Shown here: positions 27,101 through 37,700 of the stretch, in pieces
Numbering within the stretch: position 1 is the stretch's first letter
Layout of the letters: the number at the start of each line of letters is the position of its first letter
NCBI GenBank assembly: GCA_030141605.1
Contig: JAQGDQ010000208.1
Span: 124,001-188,000, forward strand
DNA length: 64,000 nt
Reading direction: 5' to 3'
Source: Tubiluchus corallicola
Taxonomy: Eukaryota > Priapulida > Priapulimorpha > Priapulimorphida > Tubiluchidae
The notes under the pieces: generated by a model
Told to the model about the DNA's origin: nothing
The model's input: the letters and a program-made list of their open reading frames with translations, nothing else
Database searches by the model: none
Program-made: the position numbers and the translations under genes

Positions 27101-30100
27101 AGCTGTTGTTGCATTTTCCTTGACTGCAAGGCTGCATCGATATAGTCCGAATTCAGTGTCACGCAATGTATCGATCTCTAAAGTATATTTCAACTGAAAT
27201 AACTCATCTGTATTTTCAATAAAAAATTTCTTTCTTTTATCTTCCAAAATGGTTTCCCATTTAGAGATCAGGTGGTTACGGGAAGCACCTTTGGACTGGT
27301 GTTCCCACTTAACAGCGCCATTACCTGGTAGTGGATAGCTGTCTACAATACACTGTAGTTTTGTAAGTTCTCCGGGTTTCTTCAAGATCTGACTCTTAAC
27401 TGGTTTTACCTTAGGACCCGAAATGACCATTATTTTTGTGGTGGTAATGGCATTTGAAAAGCTATCACTGCTAGCAGTGCACGTGGCTTTCCCATGGTCT
27501 TGACGGCGAATAATTGTTGTCATATTTACTATATTGCCTCCAGTGAATAGTGTTCGATTTCCTATTGCCATTGTAACGTTTGGCTTTGGCAAATTAAGTC
27601 CTGTACAAACAAAGGTCACCAGCGCACCCTCTGGGATAAATACTGCGTCATTAGAATATTTTAGAGGCTGCGCCTGTAATGACTTGATAACCAAAGAAGC
27701 CGATAAAGTTGTTGCAGCAGTAGTTCTAGGAAAAATCAGGTCGCTGCGTTCGGCGGATTCTTTCCCATTTAGCACAGATGTCATAAAAATTCTATACATT
27801 GTGTTGGGTTTGAGGCCAATGATAGTGTAATTGGTAAAGTTACCTGGTACTTCAATAATACTGAGAATAGTGCCATTGCTGAAAGTTTCCTTCTTCCGTG
27901 TTGTTCCCTCTGATTCCTTCGGTTTATAATATAGGCGATATTTATCGGGAAAAATTTTGTTTGGTGGCACCCAAGCAATCTTTAAAGATGTAAAATTAGC
28001 AAAAACCATCTCAACAAACTTGGGTGGCATGAGAGTAGTATTATGATTTTGAAAATCAGCTACAAGTGTGCGTCCTATCACCTCATATGAAGGTAAACTG
28101 GATCCGTATTTGTTCACTGTTTGTATAATAAAACTATACTTATTCGATTCCTTGAGATTGCTGAATGTGTACTGTGTGACATTTGCCAGTACTGCTACTT
28201 GCTGTTTTACCTTCTTTGCAACATCCTCATAAGAAATGATGTAGCTGGCTATATCTCCAGGACTTGATATTGGTGGATGCCATTGGACTGTTAGTGACGT
28301 GGCATTCCTGTTAGATACCCACAAACTTCCTGGGTGCTTTGGTAGTGTATGGAGTCCTTCTTGAAGACATTGCAAAATCTGTTCACTATATTTGTTGCAT
28401 AGTTTTCTGCTTATACGTCGGACCATTTTACCTTGGCAGATTTTGGCACAGCGTTTGGGTATGTTTCGTCTTTCACAACATGGAACATGGTTTCGTTCAT
28501 CAGCCCAACATTCAAATAAGTCGTCTATCTTTCGCAAACATTTCTTGCTTGCTTTTCGAAAATCCATGGCTGTAACCGAATGATTGCACAGGTAAAAGCA
28601 ATCATCGGTGATCTCCTTCCGAATGCAGCAAGCAGTAGTATTGTGTGATTTATGTGCCATGTAGTCATTTGTTACATTAATTTCAAGAAGGTCAGCCAGT
28701 GACGAAGCTGCCAACGTATCAAATCCAGAGGATTCCACTGATTTTGTCTTGAATACGAGGCCTTTTGAAGGCAAACTTTTGCCTCTATTATTACGAGCGA
28801 TAAGATAGATATTATACTTTGATGACGCAACTAATCCTTTTAACAAATAAGGAGATGATACATATTCTCGCACGGTTGGTTTACCACCAAGCCGTTCCGG
28901 AAGTTGCTCTATGTACAAATTGTAAGAAGTAACGGTATCGCCCAATTGCTTCGGCTTCTCCCAGACTAACACAACGGAAAAGGATGTTTGATTGTGTACA
29001 CGGATGTTCACCGGAGGACTTGGAATTATATCATAGCCTTCTTCCCAGCAACTAATTATGTCTGTAAATTGTTCGTAACATTCTAAGACTGGTGTAACAT
29101 TCAAGAGGCTACAGTAAGGTAAGCATTGATCGAGGATTTGCCTCCTCCTGCAACAGTCTGAATGGTTTCTCTGATCTGTGTAGCATCTAAGAGCTGTTTC
29201 AAAATAGTCTACTGTACAGTCAATAACTTCTTTTTTTGCTACCGGATCTTTGGGCACGGCAGTGAGGTTGCAAAGTTTCGACTGGCATTCTAATGTTACA
29301 CCTTGGCTAGCACAGCAACCAATCACGTCAGGTCTATTTGAACTTGAACCGTTTGAGAAATGGAAATTCGCCGAGACTATTATACAAAAAATTAATCTCA
29401 ATGAAAACAAACCGATTTTATTGGAAAGCGAAGTAATTTTTCCGTTTTTCTTGACTGTCATCTTCGTTAAATTTCTGGAATGGCTCCTCTGGCTCTAAAA
29501 TAATTTGCGGATTGCTTTTTCCACCTAAAAAGATTATGACGCGTTAATGTCGCTAACTAATTAGACTGAAGCACCAAATAAGAATCTTAAAAACCACAGA
29601 AAATGTCATTACAACGTCAGTCAATCAAGCTTCTTTGTAAAATCAAGATCAAAATCAATCTTAGTTTTTTGTGTTTGTTGCAGTCTACGGTAATGCAGCT
29701 TAACCTTAGACATTATTTGGTAAATTATGAGTTGCGTAAATGGGACGATGACATCAATGATAATGATTTTGACATATACTAGTCATAATGACGATGATGG
29801 TGATGACAGCGGCGATGGTAACGATAGTGAGGATGATAACTGCAATGACTGTAGTTAATAATTAATCTCATTAATAGCAGGACGTACTAAGGGAGGCACT
29901 AAATTAAATTAAGTGAATAAATGAAGCAAATAATTAAATAGAAATAAAGAAATTAAAACAAATTAAAAAACTTCTTGCATTAGACTTACCAGTTTCTTTA
30001 ATGTATTCTGCGTTATTCAGTTAACATGACCTTACGTAATCCACGAGGACACAAGCTGCTATTCCTACACTCTCTGTTATAATTTATTAATCATGTGAAA

Positions 30101-30310
30101 CCATTCTACTGCGAAAAAGCGGATACTCAAAGCGATACTTCTCTTTTTCAGATCCGTGCGTAGAAAAATCTGTACTAGGAAACACCGTTTACGGTTGCTT
30201 CGGTAACCATACAATCTGTGAAAACTTATCCAACGAGAGGGCACCGCAGGTTATGTGCATCTGCAAAAGCGGTTACTACAAACAACGCGTTTACGATGAA
30301 CACTGCATCG
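21189..30310 (+). CDS. Gene B ectodomain exons (TSP1, TSP1, EGF)
   Basis: TSP1-1 (21189-21383) has NWGPWS and CNVTCGGGVW and is only about half identical to its partner in A. TSP1-2 (23404-23583) has GWGEWG and CSTSCGHGVSTRYRNC and is far closer to its partner, nearly identical at the nucleotide level over its first 60 bases. EGF3 (30152-30310) keeps all six cysteines and the NHT.CENLSNE core of copy A. All junctions are phase 1. Confidence 0.85.
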
Positions 30311-33300
30311 GTAATTTACTGAACTAAGTGAAAGTAGGGCGTATGCTTTTTGCTTGCGAAATTGCACTTCAGGGGTCCCTATAGCTGAATAGTGTTGTGT
30401 TATGTATCAGTAAACATGTCTGAATTTTTTATTTTTTATATAGATCGCCCCTAACAAAGCAAGTGACCATTCGAGGTAAGGGCTATAAGGGCTACAGTAA
30501 AAAGGGGAAATTAATACAGACCCAGAAAAATAGAATTCTTACAGTTGCTCGAAGGGCGTTTTAATTTTTTGTGGGGCACTGATTAAAATTAGCGAATGTA
30601 ACATGAATGCTAATGCCAATAGCTTTGAAACTCATGTTAAAAAGAAGCACAAAACGTGACTAACAGTAGAATAAAGCCATAGTTATTGAATTTTGAAACT
30701 ACAGTGCAACTTGTCCGAAAAGAAGGAAATTGGAAAGTCATGACTAAGCCTGGACTGAACCAAGGACCTTTCTGTATTACATATAACTAATCCTTACTAA
30801 TAATTAGTATAGGCGACTCTAATGCCTGGTGTGGTACTGTGCTAATATTTAATGCTAATAATAATGCATAAAACAAGGTGAGGTCAAACAACCTGCAAAG
30901 ACTGTGTTATAAAATGTGTAATGATACTATACCCTTTTTGTCGAACTTGTCTTAGGTAATTAGCTAGTGAAAAGGTAATTAGCTAGTGAAAAGGTAATTA
31001 GCTAAAGGAGTATTAGATTTTAAATAGCGTACATTCTAGACTCTAGAAAGGTCTTGTCATTTGTACGTTATATGTGGGACACGAGGTTAGCAAGACAATT
31101 AGGTTTTGTACACATTTGTCACACATAGGGCACACAATGCCATAACATCACGCGTTGTAAAACAGAAAACAAAATGACAACTTTTACGAGATGTTGTGCC
31201 AAATAAACGCTTGCAAAAACTTCAAAGAGCCTGTCCAGCGTGTTGTCATAGTTCTGCATACCTACTAAGTAATAAGTGCCTTGCACAAGTGGCATGTTTG
31301 GGACAAACGCGCTATGTAGCTTACCGTGTAAAAAAATCACAGCTAAAATGGATTTGAGTCGTAATGAACCACCCTAATATAGCAACTCCCTACGATGGCT
31401 CTGTAAATCAATGTAAGGTTTTTTCTTGCGTTTTTTTAATTCCTACCAGTCAAAATATTGAGCTTCGCTGCATTATTGGCACTTGTTTCTATAGACATTG
31501 CAAAAATCTCTGTCAGTATGCAAGTCATTTACCCATTTCTCACGAAGAGCCAACACGCATTTTCTTTTGACTCCCGAATGCAATTATTCCTGAAAACGTG
31601 GCTAACGAACGTTTTCCTTGTTTTTTTGTTGCTGTTGTTGTCGTTTTAGACTTTTAGTTACTAGTATAAATGCCAATCTATTCTGTTTCAGCAATACCTG
31701 TTACACCGCCACCAACAGACGCTCCAGTTGTGAGCGTGGTCAAGACAGCAGTACGCGTAGTGGAAATAGGAGGAAGTACATTCCTGATGTTAATGCTGGT
31801 AGCATCGCTTTCTCTCTTTCTCTCAATTTGGTAATTTGATTCTTCGACAAATTATCTTTCTTTTTATGCCGTCTCCTAAACACGTTTTCCACATGCTTTT
31901 ATAAAACTACACTTTTCTCCTCACATCTGTATATGGCCTTACGTGTTTAATTCATACTGCATATATTTTATACATCTTTTTACACGTTTTCCCAAACATC
32001 TGTATAATTATTACCTTTACGTGTTTCACACTGCTCTGTACTCAGACGTTTTTTCTGGTGAGACAAATATTTTCCAAATATTGGTTGTTCTCTTTCTAGC
32101 TGATGTTGACATTTGACTTTAAGGCTACTCTACTTGTGGTAATTGCAGACTCCAAATGATCTCAACCTTTGACTTCAAAGCTACTTGAGTGGCCGGACTC
32201 ATTGTTCCCTCTTTAAACGACCTTGACATTTGACTGCTACTCCTGTTGGGTTTTGGCAAATTTGATTTTTTTATTTAAGTGTATTTTGTATATTACAGTC
32301 ATACATAAACTAATCTTCATTACGGTTAGGCATTTAAAATTTGCTAACACAGTAATGTTGACAACATTTTTCTTTCTTCTATGCTTACTTTGTTACTTTT
32401 TTTCTATTATTCCTATTCATTCCCACACATTTTTCATTGTATTGCAACTGCACAACTTGATAATGACCGTTACATTTTCTTACTGGTCTGGAACCAGTAA
32501 CATACTTTTACAAATTGCAGTGTTCATCGTAAACCGTTTCTCATGGTTAACTTTGTTGTTTATAAAGGAACTTTTCACCGCACAGAGTAATACACATGCA
32601 GGTTGAGCTAGCCCTCGTCTTTGCCCATTTACTCATCTTCATTGGTGTGCAAAAGACAGAAGACCAGGTAAACGCAATCTCCTTTTTTCTTCATTAAAAT
32701 GCTATTTGGTCTACAAGCGAACAATACTACAAAATCTACCACTCTTCCAATGATTGTAATATCACACGTGTCTTAATCTGATTGTTCAGTAGCTGAACAG
32801 CAAAAATTGATAGCGCCAGCAGTTTTTAAACAGCATCATCGTTATTACTCTCATCGTGTTTTTCTCGCAGAATTTGTGTCGAGTGATGTCCATCTCGCTG
32901 CACTACTTCTTTACGGCTTCGTTTGTCTTCATGTTCTTGGAGAGCCTGCACATCTATGTCCTCATGGCACAGGTGGTACCAAAGAATGGAGTATTAACAC
33001 GGTTACAGAACACACTTGTTGGCTGGGGTAGGCTTAGTTGTATATCTATTACTGGTACATCCACAACAAAAGATACTTATCTTTTTAGTTTATGGAGCTC
33101 TTGCCAGCATATATTATATCTCTGCAGGCAAAAGCAGAAAGGCAACAAACACAGATATACAATAAACTCATTGTGTTGTCTTGGTCTGGCAGTATTAAAC
33201 TCTAAACAAAACACCATACAACGACCGTTACACATCTCGCATTACCATTATGTACAGTACCTCGCAAATATTAGTAATAAATTTTTGGAAAGAATAAAGT

Positions 33301-36300
33301 TATAATTGTTTTTAGCCATCCCTGGACTCATAATCATACCAACTGCTGCTGTGTTATATGAAGACTATGGTGCAGAAACTCAGTAAGTATTTGTCAAACA
33401 ACTCTGTTCTACACAGTTAACTCAAATCAAAGTAATAGGCGATTATAAGCCTAGTAGTGCGGCAAATAGAAATAAGTTCCACGTGCCCTAAACGTTACCA
33501 GTAATTCTTAAGCCCAATGTGAAATTCGCAAACAAGGCTATTCTAAGTGCAGAAGAAATAAAAAATATAAGTGGAAAAAACAGTGCGTATTGACCAAAGT
33601 AAGAAATTCTAAAGGAAGAAACGAAAAATGCGATGCTAACAAGAAAACAATGGTGTAGAAAAAACCGAGTAAATGTTCAAACAGAATGATGTGGCAGAGA
33701 AAACAGTAAGATACGAAAAACCAGTGATATGTGAAGAAACAGTAAGCAAGAGCACAATGTTGCTGTGAAAATAGTAAACGTATAGGAAAAGAGTACAGTG
33801 GTGGTTCGAGGCAAGATAGCTTATACAATGATCCAAACAAAGCTAGTAGCTATTCAAGACAAAGAATTGCATGCAAAGGAAATTAGAATACCGAATTTCG
33901 ATGCACGTACAGCAAAATGTAATTCTTATTTGGTTTATGATGGGAGGCATATGTTAACGTCCTTTTAGAGCCAGTGAAATCGTTTTTGACAGGGTCACAA
34001 TTTTCTATTAAAGAATTACATAAGTACGAAACCCAAGCAAAACACTGGATTTATAAGCAGCCGTCTTCTTACCTCCAGAAGCGCAATAAATCATCGCCAT
34101 TACAGGCTTAGCGATTGTGAAAGAAATGCACACAAAGTACACGTATTGTCTTAACCGAGTAACTTCACAGCTTATGGGTTTCTATAATGACATTTATTAT
34201 GACGTTTCTTTGACAGTTGTTGGTTAAAGCTGGATTCATCTATAATGCTCACACAAATTGCTCCTAATGGAGTGTTCTCGGTGCTGGCCATGATCATGTT
34301 TGAAAGCGCCGGTACAGTAAAATTTCCAAAGTTAAAAAATCTTGATCGGCGACAGTTTTTAAGTGCAGAGTAAGTAAACTTTAGGCGTATTACAGTGAAA
34401 CCTCTTTATACCCCACCTACTTTGGGACGCAAAAACAAATTTGGCGTTATAGTGAATTTGGCATTATAACAAGGTACATTAATACATACACGTCTATGCA
34501 GAAGTAGCTGTATTTTGCCTTTTTTTAAATTTGAACGTTAAGCGAGGCTGGCATTATAAATGGGGCGTTACAACGAGGTTTGACTGTACATTATTTTATA
34601 AAATCAAGCCTCGGAGCTACTAACCCTCAATAGGGTGTGTACATCTCTATTTATACAATTGTGTGCCATTTGGCAGTTGACACTCTGCAAGCGGGGAATC
34701 CAGGATTAACTGACAGGGCTCACTCAGTTTAGAGATTCTTGGCGAGACCAGGACCGGATTCATTATCAAGGACAACCCTCTAAGATCAGCCACTGCACCA
34801 GAAGCGATATCTCAGCTACGTTCGATGTGTATCCATCCTTCCTTCGTGAGATAAACGACCAGAATCAGCACTGCTAATACACTAGCCTTTAGCTGAGAGT
34901 ATTTTTTTACGCAAATGCAGCAAAATGAGACAGTGTGTCTGTTCATCGCACTTATAAGGCGTCTGAAACACGAACGTTTTTCTTTCGTTAAAATTGTGAA
35001 ATTTGACATTCCTCACTTGCTACTGGTTTTGTTCTGTATATCATTTACATGTTGGCATTAAAGTTTGTTACGACATTTAGAAGTCTGAGTGAATTTAGAA
35101 AAAGATATTTTCTTTTTCGCTCTTTTTATAAGAGAATGAATTTAGATACTTCAACTCAAGTTAGTTGAATACTAATTTTAGTAGGTCTAGAGTGAGCATC
35201 ACCTAAACGATGCTAGTGATGATGTACAGTGTATTATGCATAGGGACAGGGTGGAAATAGGTATTGGAAAGGATGAATTATAAGTAGTACCTTTTTAAAG
35301 TTTCGAGGTACAAAAAGTGTACATCGCAAGATCAACATAAAAAATACGAGTTGATTTATTATTTTCTGAAAATCAGAATAAACCAGAAATCAAACATGGT
35401 CATTCTACCCATGATGATGCTTGGCTGGATGCTTGGAGTGCTTGGTTATGACCAACACAGTTACCCATTGTATTCCCTGTTCGGACTGGTCAGCACGGTT
35501 ATGGGATGGCTCATGTTTAGTTCGCATGCACTTGGAAATGAACAGGTAATTTAATCAATTAATTACCATTTTCAGCTTGTGAATTATTACTTCTACTTCA
35601 AGGGTAGCTACTTCAAATACAGCTTTAGTACTAGCTTTTTCAGATTTCATTTTAACGTTTAAAAGGTTAAGAGTTCATTCTAGATGTGTTTTCGAAAGCC
35701 GAGATGACATTGATAGTATGTCATGCACACAAAAAATATATACACACATACATATATATAAGTATACAGTATATAAAATCTATAGAATTTTTAAAGATAG
35801 ATGGCTTAAGAGGTCAAGTAGATTATATAATAATGATAACAATAAGTAATAATATTTAAAAAAATACAATCTATTTCACCTCTTATAACAATAATAAATA
35901 ATACTTATTAAAATATAAATTGCTTCACCTCTTAAACTGACATATTTATTATTGATTTTCAATTTAATTATTCAATTATTGATTTTCAGCTGTGAAACTT
36001 TAATTTATTCTCTGATTTAGGTTAGGGCAATTTGCATCCACATTGGTTTCAAGATTCTAGATGCAGTGTGTCCAAAAGAGGTAAATTCATCCATTATCTA
36101 TGTATTTTAACAAAGTTACTACTTTGGACAAATTTATGAAAACACAAAAGGAAAATATTTTCGAAGTGAGACACTTCAATTTTCTTCATTGAAGTCAAAT
36201 TTTCTGTTAAAAGTGGCGCAGACATTCAAAATGAAGAATTGAAATCCTTAAAGTTTCGCCTTCTCTGCACAGTATTGATTTTTTATAATAAGAAATTATG

Positions 36301-36619
36301 CTTTTCTCATATTAGATAAATAAGCACCAAGAAGAGTCTAAGAAAGAAGTTTTGTAGTTCCTTCACGATTCCTTGTAATGTTCTCACTGTTTTAGACTAG
36401 TCTTTCCCCTATCTGGTACCAATACAAATTTGAAAAATAGAAAGCATGATTCTGTTTATAAATGCTGTTTGCTTGTTTTATATTTCAAATTTTATTTGGG
36501 ATTTTTAGGCTGAAAGGTTGCGTGAAAAGAGAAATAAAGTTGCACCGCAAGAGGCGTACATCGTGGTGGACGATCCAGACTGTGACAATGGCTACAAGGA
36601 TCTCAAAACCTTAATATAA
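21189..36619 (+). CDS. Receptor gene B: TSP1x2 / EGF / 7TM paralogue of gene A, 5' end not found
   Basis: Eleven exons join in one frame: 21189-21383, 23404-23583, 30152-30310, 31692-31830, 32568-32667, 32871-33027, 33316-33382, 34217-34369, 35377-35545, 36021-36080 and 36509-36619 (TAA). They encode about 495 residues. Exon lengths equal those of gene A except for one codon in each of the TSP1-2 and TM4 exons, and all intron phases match, so this is a tandem duplicate. The first exon starts in phase 1, and no start, signal peptide, lectin or N-terminal EGF exon was found between the genes. Either the 5' exons are divergent and unseen, or gene A's 5' exons are spliced to it. As in A, the EGF exon runs directly into TM1 with no GAIN/GPS. 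One intron (23584-30151) hosts an antisense gene. Confidence 0.83.
21400..21990. repeat. Interspersed repeat, copy 2
   Basis: Partner of 15340-15890, same orientation, about 590 bp, beginning almost at the donor of the first TSP1 exon of gene B. Its position in the gene differs from that of copy 1, so it is not explained by the receptor duplication and indicates a dispersed element. Confidence 0.75.
24459..24740. repeat. Degenerate minisatellite, left arm (about 20 bp unit)
   Basis: About fourteen imperfect units of the type ATTTGGACACATAGGTA. The minus strand carries the same word family as the plus strand of the tract at 25692-25850, so the two tracts form an inverted pair about 1 kb apart. 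Confidence 0.85.
25692..25850. repeat. Degenerate minisatellite, right arm (inverted relative to 24459-24740)
   Basis: Repeated words such as TGTGTCCAAATGACCTA, the reverse complement of the left-arm unit. It is shorter and more eroded than the left arm. The pair may be the ends of a foldback-type element. Confidence 0.75.
26240..29461 (-). CDS. Nested intronless DB-module / FN3 / Ig type I membrane protein
   Basis: One uninterrupted minus-strand frame of 1073 codons, ATG at 29461-29459, stop TAG at 26242-26240. In rough residue positions: hydrophobic signal sequence 18-38; DB-like cysteine module 49-140 (CCASQGV ... NHSDCCRRR ... CLPYC); FN3 147-240; second DB module 275-375 (NHVPCCERR); FN3 376-470; FN3 480-590; Ig-like domains about 600-690 and 692-800; third DB module 808-910 (NHEQCCAAK); FN3 915-1010; TM about 1022-1042; cytoplasmic tail about 27 residues. 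The DB module (domain associated with Ig/FN3) is best known from nematode proteins with the same partners. The predicted product is a cell-surface adhesion or recognition protein. It has many N-glycosylation sequons. Absence of introns over 3.2 kb, among intron-rich neighbours, suggests a retrocopy or an unusually long single exon. A 5' UTR intron cannot be excluded. Confidence 0.9.
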   Translation of the reverse strand: MTVKKNGKITSLSNKIGLFSLRLIFCIIVSANFHFSNGSSSNRPDVIGCCASQGVTLECQSKLCNLTAVPKDPVAKKEVIDCTVDYFETALRCYTDQRNHSDCCRRRQILDQCLPYCSLLNVTPVLECYEQFTDIISCWEEGYDIIPSPPVNIRVHNQTSFSVVLVWEKPKQLGDTVTSYNLYIEQLPERLGGKPTVREYVSSPYLLKGLVASSKYNIYLIARNNRGKSLPSKGLVFKTKSVESSGFDTLAASSLADLLEINVTNDYMAHKSHNTTACCIRKEITDDCFYLCNHSVTAMDFRKASKKCLRKIDDLFECWADERNHVPCCERRNIPKRCAKICQGKMVRRISRKLCNKYSEQILQCLQEGLHTLPKHPGSLWVSNRNATSLTVQWHPPISSPGDIASYIISYEDVAKKVKQQVAVLANVTQYTFSNLKESNKYSFIIQTVNKYGSSLPSYEVIGRTLVADFQNHNTTLMPPKFVEMVFANFTSLKIAWVPPNKIFPDKYRLYYKPKESEGTTRKKETFSNGTILSIIEVPGNFTNYTIIGLKPNTMYRIFMTSVLNGKESAERSDLIFPRTTAATTLSASLVIKSLQAQPLKYSNDAVFIPEGALVTFVCTGLNLPKPNVTMAIGNRTLFTGGNIVNMTTIIRRQDHGKATCTASSDSFSNAITTTKIMVISGPKVKPVKSQILKKPGELTKLQCIVDSYPLPGNGAVKWEHQSKGASRNHLISKWETILEDKRKKFFIENTDELFQLKYTLEIDTLRDTEFGLYRCSLAVKENATTAAGLIYVYHADKMLGETVTNISSCCATKGVSESCMRVCDSGWINPNSLTPSVVNECLKKDNETNLEKMLLCGADGHNHEQCCAAKNMPEACLPLCRGVLPPDAIFCSLWISTIVTCMREGSWSLPGPPQNVYGELITSNSVKLHWSVPQKNSDTVKFYIIIYRVVGNNSFIRIHAKGMVLNTEIAYLTPDTNYEFMIEAANDIGTSLPSQPMFLKTPAGSNKLPTVKQHPYGRIELIIGILLSVVVLLAAAAAAAYFCRKKELSNSEIPAVKFENPRDEVTKTEVRP
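30955..31006. repeat. 19-bp tandem repeat, about 2.7 copies
   Basis: Unit GGTAATTAGCTAGTGAAAA repeated in the intron between the EGF3 and TM1 exons of gene B. Confidence 0.9.
31692..36619 (+). CDS. Gene B seven-transmembrane exons and C-tail
   Basis: The TM1 exon 31692-31830 has a TPPPTDAP linker. The TM2 exon is 32568-32667. The TM3 exon 32871-33027 has a Cys plus LHYFFTASFVFMFLESLHIY. The TM4 exon is 33316-33382. The TM5 exon 34217-34369 opens with HCW. The TM6/TM7 exon 35377-35545 has LGWMLGVLGY and FSSHALGNEQ. Tail exons are 36021-36080 and 36509-36619, ending LKTLI. The tail keeps a basic stretch, then an acidic DDPDC segment and LKTL, as in A (EDPDY...LKTLM), so the tail end is under constraint. 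Confidence 0.88.
34391..34588. mobile_element. MITE with TA target-site duplication
   Basis: TACAGTGAAACCTC at the left end and GAGGTTTGACTGTA at the right end are inverted repeats with one mismatch, ending in TA on both sides. About 198 bp. The interior has further inverted words (TTTGGCGTTATAGTG against GGCATTATAAATGGGGCG). TA duplication and ACAGTG ends suggest a Tc1/mariner or pogo-type non-autonomous element. It lies 21 bases after the gene B TM5 donor. Confidence 0.8.
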
Positions 36620-36688
36620 CACCTGTAGTAATGTTAGTGTGTCTCTCTGTCAAGTGTGGATTCCAGTGCCTCAGAATAGAATGCTGAC

Positions 36689-36793
36689 ATAGAAAAAAAT
36701 TAAAGATACTATCAACACCACGTTATATACAGGATTATTATAGAAAGAAATTAAAGATACTACTATCACCACGAGATATAGAAGATTATTATT
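36689..36793. repeat. Two-copy tandem repeat in the gene B 3' UTR (about 51 bp unit)
   Basis: AGAAA..AATTAAAGATACTA...CACCACG.TATA...GATTATTAT occurs twice in succession starting about 70 bases after the TAA of gene B. Each copy contains ATTAAA, a common variant polyadenylation signal (36699 and 36750). Confidence 0.75.
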
Positions 36794-37443
36794 ACTAAAA
36801 GTGTTAATTTGTCAGAATAATTGTTTATAGTTGTGCTGCACTTTGTTTTCTTAAAGTTGAAACCTGTCCTGCAATAGGAAGCCAACATTTAGAAAACATT
36901 GGAAGTTAAAAATGTTTTGTTTCCGCACAGTTATTCAGTTTATTAAGCAGAAGATTAAAGTTTATTTATTTGTTCTAATGACTATAATAGTAATCTTGGT
37001 GTAGCAACACAATAAGTGAGGCAAATACAGACGAGAATTATTTGAACAAACTGACAAAACAATATGGTAATCCAGGCAGGCAGTTTTAAATTAGGAAACT
37101 AAAAATGGAAAAAATAGCAGAGAAAAAAGAGTGATGAAGTAATTACTAGTATTCCTTTCTAGCACTTAAAAATGAAAACAAAAAGTGAAGGGAGTGAGAG
37201 AAACCGAAATATCACCATTTTGAGTGTAAACAATGAATGTAAAAAGTTCAGTTAACACGAAAGCTGACTTTTTGTAATGTCCAGGTGGATATACCTTAAA
37301 TTCAAAAGGCAGATTCAGGAAAACCCACTACTCCCATTTTATACTAAAGAAAAATGTTTACAAATCCAGAAATGACTGTAAACATCATAAATTCAAGCAA
37401 GATGTTTAAGGTCTTGTTTAGGTTAACATTTCTGTAATTAATC

Positions 37444-37449
37444 TTTATT
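37444..37449 (-). terminator. Candidate polyadenylation signal of EI24
   Basis: AATAAA on the minus strand about 250 bases after the EI24 stop. Gene B and EI24 therefore converge, with less than about 0.8 kb between their coding ends and signals. Confidence 0.5.
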
Positions 37450-37700
37450 CAATAAGAGCTGCAAACATACAAATTGACAAAAACTGATTGATTAAGAGAA
37501 GGCAGCACCAGGACTAACGTTTAATGTTTCAATTATAAGTGGTGGTACTAGACAAAACTTTTTGCAGTTGAAGACGAATACCTAACATGACAAAAGCTGC
37601 AGTTTAAACTTGACGTTGTCACGAAAGACTTCTCTTCAGTTTTCTGAAGATGCAACAAATGAATGCTCAAAGATAACAAATTAAGTTTCATAATGGCATT

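Larger units (their letters stand above)
23584..30151 (+). other. Gene B intron hosting the nested antisense gene
   Basis: A 6.6 kb phase-1 intron, against 0.9 kb at the homologous position in gene A (9570-10465). It contains the paired minisatellite arms (24459-24740 and 25692-25850), unremarkable AT-rich sequence, the nested gene at 26240-29461, and GAT-rich simple sequence near 29747-29865. Confidence 0.8.
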
